From NCBI RefSeq assembly GCF_018736085.1, contig NZ_CP076134.1:1932501-1996500 (forward strand): DNA of 64,000 bases, read 5' to 3'. The DNA comes from Bradyrhizobium sediminis (GTDB taxonomy: Bacteria; Pseudomonadota; Alphaproteobacteria; Rhizobiales; Xanthobacteraceae). Shown in pieces: positions 33,480 to 41,535 of this stretch (position 1 is its first letter; each line of letters opens with the position of its first letter). Made by a program: the position numbers and the translations under genes. The notes below the pieces were generated by a model. The model was given only the letters and a program-made list of their open reading frames with translations, ran no database searches and was not told the origin of the DNA.

Positions 33480-35588
33480 ATGAACCAGCAGACCAGAATC
33501 GACATCCGGCATTCCACCTGTCCGCACGACTGCCCATCGGCCTGCGCGCTCGATGTCGAGGTGATCGATGGTTCCTCGATCGGCCGGGTGCGCGGCTCCA
33601 AGCTGCAGACCTACACCGCCGGCGTCGTCTGCGCCAAGGTCGCGCGTTACGCCGAGCGCATCCATCATGCCGAGCGGCTGACGCATCCGCTGCGCCGCAC
33701 CGGACCGAAGGGTTCCGGCCAGTTCGCGCGGATTTCGTGGGACGAGGCGCTGGACGAGATCGCCGATCGCTTCAACGCGGCCGAGCGCGAATTCGGCGCC
33801 CAATCTGTCTGGCCCTATTACTACGCCGGCACCATGGGGCTGGTGATGCGCGACGGCATCAACCGCCTGGCCCATGTGAAGAAGTATTCCCGCTATTATT
33901 CGACGATCTGCGCCAATGTCGCCCGCGTCGGATTTGCCATCGGCACCGGCAAGATCGCCGGCGTCGATCCGCGCGAGATGGGCGTCTCCGACCTGATCGT
34001 GATCTGGGGCACCAATCCCGTCAACACCCAGGTCAATGTGATGACGCACGCGATGCGCGCCCGCAAGGAGCGCGGCGCCAAGATCGCGGCGATCGACATC
34101 TACAACAACGACACCATGAAGCAGGCCGACATCAAGATCATCCTGCGGCCTGGCACCGACGGCGCCTTTGCCTGCGGCGTCATGCATGTGCTGTTTCGCG
34201 AAGGCTATGCCGACCGCGACTATCTGGTGCGTTACACCGATTGCCCTGGCGAGCTCGAGGCGCATCTTGAGACCCGCACGCCGGAATGGGCGTCGTCGAT
34301 CTGCGGTGTGCCGGTTAAGGAGATCGAGGCCTTTGCCCGCGCCGTCGGGCAGACCAAGCGTACCTTTTTCCGTCTCGGATACGGTTTCACCCGCAGCCGC
34401 AATGGTGCTGCGCAGATGCACGCGGCGCTGTGCATTCCAGCCGTGACCGGCGCCTGGCAGTACGAGGGCGGCGGCGCATTCTTCAATAACTACGCGATCT
34501 GGAAGTTCAATGAATCCATCATCGAAGGGCACGACGCCATCGACCACTCCACGCGGGTGCTCGACCAGTCCAAGATCGGGCGCATCCTGACCGGCGATCC
34601 CGAAGCGCTTCACAATGGCCCGCCGGTCAAGGCGATGCTGATCCAGAACACCAATCCGATGACGGTGGCGCCGGAGCAGGCGCTGGTGTGGCAGGGTTTT
34701 GCGCGCGAAGACCTGTTCATGGCGGTACACGAGCAGTTCATGACCGAGACTGCCGCTATGGCCGACATCGTGCTGCCGGCGACGATGTTCATGGAGCACG
34801 ACGATCTCTATTACGGCGGCGGCCACCAGCATATTTCGGTCGGCGCCAAGCTGATCGATCCGCCCGGCGAATGCCGCTCCAACCATGAGGTGTTGCAGGG
34901 GCTCGGCCGGCGTCTCAACGCGGTGCATCCCGCCTTCGACATGACGGCGCGCGAATTGATCGACGCTACGCTGAAAAAGAGCGGCCATGGCGACATCGCG
35001 ACGCTGGAGGCCGAACTGTGGCGCGATCTGCAGCCGGATTTCCGCACCTCCCATTACCTCGATGGTTTCGCGCACAAGGATGGCAAGTTCCATTTCAAGG
35101 CGGACTGGGCGAATCCTCCGTTCGGCATCAAGGGTATGGGGCCGTGGCAGCGGATGCCGTCGCTGCCGGACCACTGGACCATCATCGAGGAGGCGGATGC
35201 GGCGCATCCGTTCCGGCTTGCCACCAGTCCGTCGCGCAGCTTCCTCAATACCAGCTTCAACGAAACCCCGTCGTCAATCGCGCGCGAAGGCGCGCCCTCG
35301 GTGATGATCCACCCACAGGATGCGGCTGCGCTCGGGATATCCGACGGCGACGCCGTCACGCTCGGCAATACGCGTGGCGAGACCACGCTGACGGCGAAAC
35401 TGTTCGACGGCCTGCGCCGCGGCGTGCTGATCGCGGAATCGATCCAGCCCAACAAGGCCCATATCGGCGGCCGCGGCATCAATATGCTGACCGGCGCCGA
35501 AGCGGTGGCGCCGGTCGGCGGCGCGGCGTTCCACGACAACAAGGTCTGGGTAAAGAAGGCGGCGCCAGCCACTGCGCGCAAGAGCTGA
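33480..35588 (+). CDS. DMSO-reductase-family molybdopterin oxidoreductase
   Basis: 702 residues. The N-terminus carries a [4Fe-4S] motif (TCPHDCPSAC, fourth Cys in VVCAKVARY), followed by the molybdopterin domain (residues 60-560) and a C-terminal MGD-binding beta-barrel (VMIHPQDAAALGISDGDAV). No Tat leader is present, so it acts in the cytoplasm. Members of this branch are mostly uncharacterised; formate-dehydrogenase-like, acetylene-hydratase-like and hydroxylase-like roles are all possible. ATG 33480 begins MNQQTRIDIRHSTCPHDC; the frame is open to 33438. The crotonase 72 bp downstream probably shares the transcript. Confidence 0.87.
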   Translation: MNQQTRIDIRHSTCPHDCPSACALDVEVIDGSSIGRVRGSKLQTYTAGVVCAKVARYAERIHHAERLTHPLRRTGPKGSGQFARISWDEALDEIADRFNAAEREFGAQSVWPYYYAGTMGLVMRDGINRLAHVKKYSRYYSTICANVARVGFAIGTGKIAGVDPREMGVSDLIVIWGTNPVNTQVNVMTHAMRARKERGAKIAAIDIYNNDTMKQADIKIILRPGTDGAFACGVMHVLFREGYADRDYLVRYTDCPGELEAHLETRTPEWASSICGVPVKEIEAFARAVGQTKRTFFRLGYGFTRSRNGAAQMHAALCIPAVTGAWQYEGGGAFFNNYAIWKFNESIIEGHDAIDHSTRVLDQSKIGRILTGDPEALHNGPPVKAMLIQNTNPMTVAPEQALVWQGFAREDLFMAVHEQFMTETAAMADIVLPATMFMEHDDLYYGGGHQHISVGAKLIDPPGECRSNHEVLQGLGRRLNAVHPAFDMTARELIDATLKKSGHGDIATLEAELWRDLQPDFRTSHYLDGFAHKDGKFHFKADWANPPFGIKGMGPWQRMPSLPDHWTIIEEADAAHPFRLATSPSRSFLNTSFNETPSSIAREGAPSVMIHPQDAAALGISDGDAVTLGNTRGETTLTAKLFDGLRRGVLIAESIQPNKAHIGGRGINMLTGAEAVAPVGGAAFHDNKVWVKKAAPATARKS

Positions 35589-35660
35589 TCTCGCTTGCAG
35601 TCCACCGCTATACTGCCGCAAATGTTTGTGCGCACATAAGCGAAACAGGCGAGTGGGACA

Positions 35661-36443
35661 ATGACCGACAATACCAGCGTGATACGCGAGAAGCGTGGAC
35701 AGGCGTTCTGGATCACCATCAACCGGCCCGACAAGCGCAACGCCCTCAATGGCGACGTGATCGCCGGCATCGCCAGGGGCTATCGCGAAGCGCATGACGA
35801 CAAGGACGTCCGCGTCATCGTCCTGACCGGCGCGGGCGACAAGGCGTTTTGCGCCGGCGCCGACCTGCAGAACAGCGGCGCCGCCTTTGCGATGGATTTT
35901 TCCCGGCCCAACGTCGATTACGCCGATCTCTTGCGGCTGTCGCAGAACGCCACCAAGCCGGCGATTGCGCGGGTTGGCGGCGTCTGCATGGCCGGCGGCA
36001 TGGGCCTGTTGTGCATGACCGACATGGCGGTCGCCGCAGACAACGTGATTTTCGGATTGCCCGAGGTGAAGGTCGGCGTGTTCCCGATGCAGGTGATGGC
36101 ACTGTTGCAGTCGATCGCGCCGCGCCGCCTCGTCAACGAGTGGGCGCTGACCGGCGAGCCCTTCGACGCGCACACTGCGCAGGCTGCCGGGCTTCTGAAC
36201 TACGTGGTGCCGGCAACCGAGCTCGACGCCAAGGTTGACTGGCTGATCGGCCGCATCACCGACAAGTCGCCGACCGCGATCCGGCGCGGCAAGTACGCCA
36301 TGCGCGCGATCGCCTCGATGTCGTTCGACGAAAGCATCGCCTATACCGAAAGCCAGATCGCGCTGCTGGCGATGACCGAGGACGCCAAAGAGGGGCTCAA
36401 GGCGTTCGGCGAAAAGCGCAAGCCGTCCTGGCCGGGGAAGTAG
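35661..36443 (+). CDS. Enoyl-CoA hydratase/isomerase family protein
   Basis: 260 residues, crotonase fold. The oxyanion-hole segments are AFCAGADLQ (about residue 63) and VCMAGGMGLLCMTDMAVA (about 110-127), and the catalytic-Glu region is GLPEVKVGVFPM. It acts on an acyl-CoA: hydration, isomerisation or ring cleavage cannot be told apart here. It is downstream of the molybdoenzyme and upstream of the IS1182 element. Confidence 0.88.
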   Translation: MTDNTSVIREKRGQAFWITINRPDKRNALNGDVIAGIARGYREAHDDKDVRVIVLTGAGDKAFCAGADLQNSGAAFAMDFSRPNVDYADLLRLSQNATKPAIARVGGVCMAGGMGLLCMTDMAVAADNVIFGLPEVKVGVFPMQVMALLQSIAPRRLVNEWALTGEPFDAHTAQAAGLLNYVVPATELDAKVDWLIGRITDKSPTAIRRGKYAMRAIASMSFDESIAYTESQIALLAMTEDAKEGLKAFGEKRKPSWPGK

Positions 36444-36481
36444 GGGGAGTTGCGATGCTGGAATAGTGCCGGTGATTTGCC

Positions 36482-38174
36482 CGTCGAGGCTGAGCAAGAA
36501 CTCGGCATTTTGAGGAGTTGATGTACGATTCGGTTCATGACGAATCGCACATTCAAGACCGGCGCGAGCCGGGATCAGACCAGCCTGCTTCCTCCACGGA
36601 TTGAGGATTATGTCGGGCCGAACAACCCGGTGCGGGCGATCGAGAGCTTTGTGTGTGCCCTCGACCTTGCAAAGCTCGGTTTCCTCCATGCGGCGCGCGG
36701 GGCGGACGAGATGGGGCAGCCACCGTACGATCCGGCCGATCTGTTGAAGCTGTATCTGTACGGCTACATCAACCAAGTCAGATCATCGCGCCGGCTGGAA
36801 CGGGAAGCAGGTCGCAATCTGGAGCTGATCTGGCTGTTGAAGAACCTGAGGCCGGGCTATCGGACGATCGCCAACTTCCGCAAGGAGAACTGGGCAGCGC
36901 TGAAGGCCGCGAACCGCAGTTTCGTGCTGCTGCTTCGCGAACTCGATCTGATCGGAGGGAGCCTTGTTGCGCTCGACGGCGCCTTGTTCCACGGCAACGC
37001 CAGCAAGGGAAGCATCTTCACGCAAAGGAGGCTGACCAAACAGATCGCCGCCTTGGACAAGGAGATCGAGGCCTATGGCAAGGCTCTCGAAGCCAATGAT
37101 GCGGAAGAGGCCAAGCAGCGAAGCGACGGTTCGCGGGGCGACGGCAAGGGTGGTAGTGGCGACGTCGGCGAGAAGGTGAAGGAGCTGATGGCCCGGCGCG
37201 AACGCGCGCAAGCCGACCTCAAGGACTTGGAGACAAGCAACAAGGGGCAACTCTCGAAGACCGATCCCGACGCGAGGCTTCTGAGCAAGGGCGATCAGAC
37301 CATTGCGGGCTACAACGTGCAGAGCGTTGTCGACGACAAGCACATGCTCATTGTTACCAGCGAGGTCGTCAATCGCAGCGATGCAGGCCACCTTCATGAG
37401 ATGGCAAACGCGGCAAAAGAGGTTCTCGATGTGGAGACCCTGCGGGTGGCGGCCGATACCGGCTATTACAATAGCGAGGACCTGAAGGCCTGCGAGGATG
37501 ACGGCATCAAAGCCTATGTGCCGATGCATGAGGGCAATGGCAAGCTCGAGGAGGGTCGCTTTAGCCGCAAGGATTTCCGCTACGATGCGAGCGCCGACGT
37601 CTACCGTTGCCCGACCGGAGAACTGCTGCGTCCAACGGAAGGGCGCTGGAAGAATGCGAGCGGCCGCGTCGAGATCCGCTACCTGGGGCGCAAGGCGGCC
37701 TGCGCAGCCTGTCCTCTGAGAGCGCAGTGTCTCGCCCCGAAGGCACCTTACCGGAGCATCGCTCGCTGGGAACACGAGGATGTTCTCGAACGTCACCGCG
37801 CGAGGATGGAAAGTGAGGAGGCCAAAAAATTGATGCGCCGCCGTTCCGCCATCGTCGAGCATCCCTTTGGAACGCTCAAATGCCGCGCCGGGTATCAGCA
37901 CTTTCTCGTGCGCGGCTTCGACAAGGTCCGTGGCGAATGGAGCCTGATGGCCCTCTGCTACAATTTCACTCGCGTGCTCAACATTCTCGGCTTCGACCGC
38001 TTCGTCGCGTACCTTGAAAAGGCGCCATTGCCCGCGAAAACCTTCCTATAAGCACTCTGCGCGCCCTTCAGCTTGCTTTGCGGCCCTTCCGGACTAGAAT
38101 CCTGCTGTGGCTCGCAGTCAGTCCTTTCCGCGCCACCCCAGCCTCATAATCAGCATTCTTGCCCAGCCTCGACG
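36482..38174 (+). mobile_element. IS1182-family insertion sequence, 1693 bp
   Basis: The ends are imperfect inverted repeats: the left begins CGTCGAGGCTGAGCAAGAA at 36482, and the right, read inward from 38174, gives CGTCGAGGCTGGGCAAGAA, one mismatch in 19 bases, with weaker similarity continuing for about 15 more. Between them is a single intact transposase gene. Length and single ORF fit IS1182. The exact outer boundary could shift by two bases (the CG), and no clear target duplication is visible. Confidence 0.82.
36537..38051 (+). CDS. IS1182-family transposase
   Basis: 504 residues, intact. The N-terminal domain (DQTSLLPPRIEDYVGPNNPVR) and the RTIANFRKEN segment are typical. The DDE core includes LVALDGALFHGNAS, VAADTGYYNSEDL and a C-terminal VEHPFGTLK with the Glu-region, plus the zinc-like CAACPLRAQC motif. 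A Lys/Glu-rich insertion lies around residues 170-235. ATG 36537 follows GAGGAG at a somewhat long spacing. It should be functional unless silenced. Confidence 0.92.
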   Translation: MTNRTFKTGASRDQTSLLPPRIEDYVGPNNPVRAIESFVCALDLAKLGFLHAARGADEMGQPPYDPADLLKLYLYGYINQVRSSRRLEREAGRNLELIWLLKNLRPGYRTIANFRKENWAALKAANRSFVLLLRELDLIGGSLVALDGALFHGNASKGSIFTQRRLTKQIAALDKEIEAYGKALEANDAEEAKQRSDGSRGDGKGGSGDVGEKVKELMARRERAQADLKDLETSNKGQLSKTDPDARLLSKGDQTIAGYNVQSVVDDKHMLIVTSEVVNRSDAGHLHEMANAAKEVLDVETLRVAADTGYYNSEDLKACEDDGIKAYVPMHEGNGKLEEGRFSRKDFRYDASADVYRCPTGELLRPTEGRWKNASGRVEIRYLGRKAACAACPLRAQCLAPKAPYRSIARWEHEDVLERHRARMESEEAKKLMRRRSAIVEHPFGTLKCRAGYQHFLVRGFDKVRGEWSLMALCYNFTRVLNILGFDRFVAYLEKAPLPAKTFL

Positions 38175-38439
38175 TGTCAAAATGTTTTTCGCGGGCAAAG
38201 GATCCATCCCGGCGACCCCTTTTTACTTTGCATGGGGTTGTTTTCGATATTTTTGCTTGGGAGCTGGAACCGCGCCGGCCTTGCGGCCGGGAAGCGTGGC
38301 TGGCGAGCGGTGGCTCGCGCGCAGCAGGCCGTTTGCACCCGTTGAGCGATCGCACCTTGCGCCGAGTTCAATTTGGCCAAAGGCCGGTGAGTAGTCTAGT
38401 CTGCTGTAGTGGCAAAATCGCCTGCCGGGGAGGGGAAAC
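38175..38439. other. Intergenic stretch right of the IS, no gene
   Basis: Holds the flank of the insertion site and the promoter of the next Bug gene. Short open frames on both strands have no ribosome sites or recognisable products. Confidence 0.5.
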
Positions 38440-39408
38440 ATGGATCGCCGTAATTTCATGGCCGGGTGCGCCGGTCTGGCGTTGTCAGCCAGAGCGGGCG
38501 ATGCGTTCGCCCAGTCGGGGCCGCTGACCAGGATCGTCTTTCCCTTCGCGGCCGGCGGCGGCGGCGACGCGCTTTGCCGGATCGTGGCGCAGCACATCGC
38601 CCCGCTGCTCGATCGCAACGTCATTGTCGAGAACCGCACCGGCGGCGACGGCCTGATCGGAATCAAGTCGGTGATGAACGCCAACCCCGATGGCAGCACG
38701 ATCCTGGTGACCACCGGTCCGACCATGTACCTGCTGCCGATGGTGGAGACGGTGCCGAGTTTCAATACGGCGAAGGATTTCGTGCCGGTCTCGCAGCTCG
38801 TACGCTTCGAGTTCGGCGTCGTCGCGAGCCCGACGATCGGTGCCAAGGACTTCAAGCAACTGGTGGCCTGGCTCAAGGCCAACCCGGAGAAGGCCACCTA
38901 TGGCGTGCCGAGCAACGGCACCATTCCGCATTTCACGGGACTGAAGCTGGAAGAAGCACTCGGCATGAAAATGACCCGCGTGCCCTATCGCGGCAGCGCG
39001 CCGATCATCAACGACCTGATCGGCGGCCATCTGCCGTTCGGCGTCACCACCATCGCCGACGCGATCCCGCAGCATCGCGCCGGCGGCGTCAGGATTCTGG
39101 CGGTGAGCAGCGCTGCGCGTTCGCCGTTCCTGCCCGAAGTGCCGACGCTGAAGGAGAACGGCATCGAGCTGGTCGCAGACGCCTGGTACGGGATGTGGCT
39201 GCCGGCCGGAAGTTCGCCTGTCTTTGCCAAGAAGTTGAGCGAGGCGGTGGCCACCGCGCTCGCCAAGCCCGAGGCGCGGGACAAGCTGCTGGCGATCGGC
39301 CTGATTCCGGTCGGGACCACGCCTGAAGGCCTCACCCAGGAACTCGCCGCCAACACCGCGTTCTGGCAACCGATCGTCAAGACTTCGGGCTACAAGATCA
39401 CGAACTGA
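38440..39408 (+). CDS. Bug/TctC-family solute-binding protein with Tat-type leader
   Basis: 322 residues. The leader MDRRNFMAGCAGLALSARA has the twin-arginine pattern RRNFM, uncommon but known in this family, with cleavage after DAFAQ. The mature part shows TRIVFPFAAGGGGDALCRI and the C-terminal features of Bug proteins. ATG 38440 follows GGGGAGGGG. There are no TctA/TctB genes beside it; the set at 48-51 kb might serve it. The ligand is probably an organic acid. Confidence 0.9.
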   Translation: MDRRNFMAGCAGLALSARAGDAFAQSGPLTRIVFPFAAGGGGDALCRIVAQHIAPLLDRNVIVENRTGGDGLIGIKSVMNANPDGSTILVTTGPTMYLLPMVETVPSFNTAKDFVPVSQLVRFEFGVVASPTIGAKDFKQLVAWLKANPEKATYGVPSNGTIPHFTGLKLEEALGMKMTRVPYRGSAPIINDLIGGHLPFGVTTIADAIPQHRAGGVRILAVSSAARSPFLPEVPTLKENGIELVADAWYGMWLPAGSSPVFAKKLSEAVATALAKPEARDKLLAIGLIPVGTTPEGLTQELAANTAFWQPIVKTSGYKITN

Positions 39409-39414
39409 GGAATT

Positions 39415-41046
39415 TCAGGCGGGCGGGACGCCGATCTTCTTCCGGATCGCCGACAGTTCCGCTTCGTCCCAGATTCCGATCAGGATGCCGTTCCTGACCT
39501 GGAGCTGTTTCTCCGCATAGGCAGCGATCTTCTCAGTGCTGGTGGTGATGTGGCCCTTGGGGTGCAGCGCCCATTCGAACAGCGCCGACTGCAGCCGGGC
39601 GATCACGCCGGCGCAGGACGGATCTTCGCCGCGGTCGGTCAATTCCTGCGGATCGTCCTGGAGGTCGTACAGCATCGGCCGGAAGCCGGAGGCGTGGACA
39701 TATTTCCAGCGGCCGTCGAACACCATGAACAGCCGGCACTGTTCGATCGGCTGGTTCAGCTTCAGCCGGACATCCTGCATGCAGTAGTCATATTCCGAGA
39801 AGACCACTTTGCGCCAATCCGGCGGCCGCTCGCCGCGCAGCAGCGGCATCAGGGAACGGCCTTCCAGAATATGATCCGGCGGCTTGCTGCCGAAATAGTC
39901 GATGAAGGTCGGCGCCAGGTCGATCGCCTCGATCAGCGCATCGCACACCGTGCCTCGCGTGGCGTCGGCCGCGGTGGACGGATCGATCACGATCAGCGGG
40001 ATTTTCGCGGAAGCATCGTGGAACAGGTCCTTCTCGCCCATCCAGTGATCGCCGAGATAATCGCCGTGGTCGGAGGTGAATACGATCATGGTGGTGTCGA
40101 GCAGGCCGCGTGCTTCGAGGAATTGCATCAGCACGCCCATCTGGTCGTCGATCTGCTTGATCAGGCCCATATAGGTCGGAATGACTTTTTCCCGTGCCTC
40201 GTCGCGCGACATGTTGCGGGAGTAGCGCATGTCCATGTAGGCGGCGAACACCGGATGCGCGGATTGCTTTTCCTGCTCTGAGCGCACCGCCGGCAGCACG
40301 TCGCCGGGCCCATACATGCTGGCATAGGGCTCCGGCGCAATGTAGGGCCAATGCGGCTTGATGTAGGACAGATGCATGCACCACGGGCGCCCGTCCGCTT
40401 CCGCCTCGGTGATGAAATCCATCGCGCGCCGCGTCATGTAAGGCGTTTCGGAATCCTCCTCCGCGACGCGGGCCGCCTTGTCGGCGTGCACCAGCAGCCA
40501 GCCGTTCTGCAAGCTCCCGTCGTCGTCCGCGCCGGAATTGGCCCAGTGCTCCCACGGGTTGGGCGCCTCATAGCCGCGCTCGCGCAAATATGCGTCGTAT
40601 TTCGGGCGAGGCCGGCCGGTCGGATGCAGGCCGTCGTCGCGCTCATAGGGCTCGAAGCCGCATTCGGCCACGTGCACGCCGATGATCGAGTCCGGCGCGA
40701 TCCCCAGCATCTTCAGTCCTTCGAGGTCGGGCGTCATGTGGGTCTTGCCGACCAGCACGTTGCGCACCCCGATTTTCTTCAGGTGATCGCCGAGCGTCGG
40801 CTCGCCGACGCGCAGCGGCCAGCCGTTCCAGTGCGAGCCGTGCGAGCGCATGTAGCGGCCGGTATAGAACGACATCCGCGAGGGACCGCAGATCGGCGAC
40901 TGCACATAGGCGTTCGAGAACCGCACGCCGCGTTTGGCCATCGCATCGATATTCGGCGTCTTCAGAGTGGGATGCCCGGTGCAACCCAGGTAATCATAGC
41001 GAAGCTGGTCGCACATGATCCAGAGAACGTTCTTGGGACGTGACAT
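39415..41046 (-). CDS. Sulfatase-family hydrolase (arylsulfatase / phosphonate monoester hydrolase type)
   Basis: 543 residues. The formylglycine motif is CGPSRMSFYTGR with Cys53, and other metal-site blocks are NVLWIMCDQLRYDYLGC and FTSDHGDYLGDHWMGEKDLF. No signal peptide, so it is cytoplasmic; this favours the phosphonate monoester hydrolase/choline-sulfatase branch over secreted arylsulfatases. Maturation needs a formylglycine-generating enzyme or similar, not in the window. ATG 41046 begins MSRPKNVLWI; the frame is open to 41106. It lies 60 bp after the GlcG-like gene on the same strand. Confidence 0.87.
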   Translation of the reverse strand: MSRPKNVLWIMCDQLRYDYLGCTGHPTLKTPNIDAMAKRGVRFSNAYVQSPICGPSRMSFYTGRYMRSHGSHWNGWPLRVGEPTLGDHLKKIGVRNVLVGKTHMTPDLEGLKMLGIAPDSIIGVHVAECGFEPYERDDGLHPTGRPRPKYDAYLRERGYEAPNPWEHWANSGADDDGSLQNGWLLVHADKAARVAEEDSETPYMTRRAMDFITEAEADGRPWCMHLSYIKPHWPYIAPEPYASMYGPGDVLPAVRSEQEKQSAHPVFAAYMDMRYSRNMSRDEAREKVIPTYMGLIKQIDDQMGVLMQFLEARGLLDTTMIVFTSDHGDYLGDHWMGEKDLFHDASAKIPLIVIDPSTAADATRGTVCDALIEAIDLAPTFIDYFGSKPPDHILEGRSLMPLLRGERPPDWRKVVFSEYDYCMQDVRLKLNQPIEQCRLFMVFDGRWKYVHASGFRPMLYDLQDDPQELTDRGEDPSCAGVIARLQSALFEWALHPKGHITTSTEKIAAYAEKQLQVRNGILIGIWDEAELSAIRKKIGVPPA

Positions 41047-41106
41047 GGCTTGTGTACTTCGGTGATGGCGGAGGGCTTCCAGCAGGGTGACCCCGACGAC
41101 GGTCAA

Positions 41107-41535
41107 CTATCCCGCGTTGGCTTTCAAGCCGGCGGCCTCGATGCCCGCGACCGCGCAGATCTCGTCATTGTCGGAGGTGTCGCCGCTGACGCCGACTGCG
41201 CCGAGCAGGGTACTGCCGTCCTGGATCAGCACGCCGCCGGGCACCGGGATCAAGCGGCCCTGCGCCATCGTATTCACCGCGCTGATGAAATATGCCTGCT
41301 CCTGCGCGCGCTGGAATAGCGCCCGCGACCCCATGCCCATCGCCAGTGCGCCGTAGGCCTTGCCATGGGCGACCTCGCTGCGCAGCAGGCTGGTGCCATC
41401 CTGCGCCGCGGAGATTTTGACGCAACCGCGCGCATCGAGAACGGTCACGACCAGCGGCTTCAGTTTCTTCTCGACGCCCTTGGCAAGCGCGACGTCGAGA
41501 ATCTTGCGGGCAACGTCGAGGGTCAGTTCAGCCAT
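41107..41535 (-). CDS. GlcG/HbpS-family protein
   Basis: 142 residues, single domain (TLDVARKILDVALAKGVEKK ... VPGGVLIQDG-STLLGAVGVSG). GlcG-type proteins sit beside glycolate oxidase genes or bind haem; the biochemical role is uncertain. Its start overlaps the FAD/Fe-S dehydrogenase stop by eight bases, which supports a functional link to 2-hydroxyacid oxidation, as in the glc operon. Confidence 0.87.
   Translation of the reverse strand: MAELTLDVARKILDVALAKGVEKKLKPLVVTVLDARGCVKISAAQDGTSLLRSEVAHGKAYGALAMGMGSRALFQRAQEQAYFISAVNTMAQGRLIPVPGGVLIQDGSTLLGAVGVSGDTSDNDEICAVAGIEAAGLKANAG

Noticed and set aside
33165..35207. A 2-kb minus-strand open frame continuous with the Bug gene
   Set aside because: It is antisense to the molybdoenzyme gene, whose product has clear family motifs. 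The Bug gene has an excellent ribosome site and signal peptide at 33164, so the extension is a GC-rich shadow frame.
35274..36776. 500-codon minus-strand frame crossing the molybdoenzyme end, the crotonase and the IS boundary
   Set aside because: A real gene would not run unbroken through two supported genes and an IS end; composition is typical of an antisense shadow.
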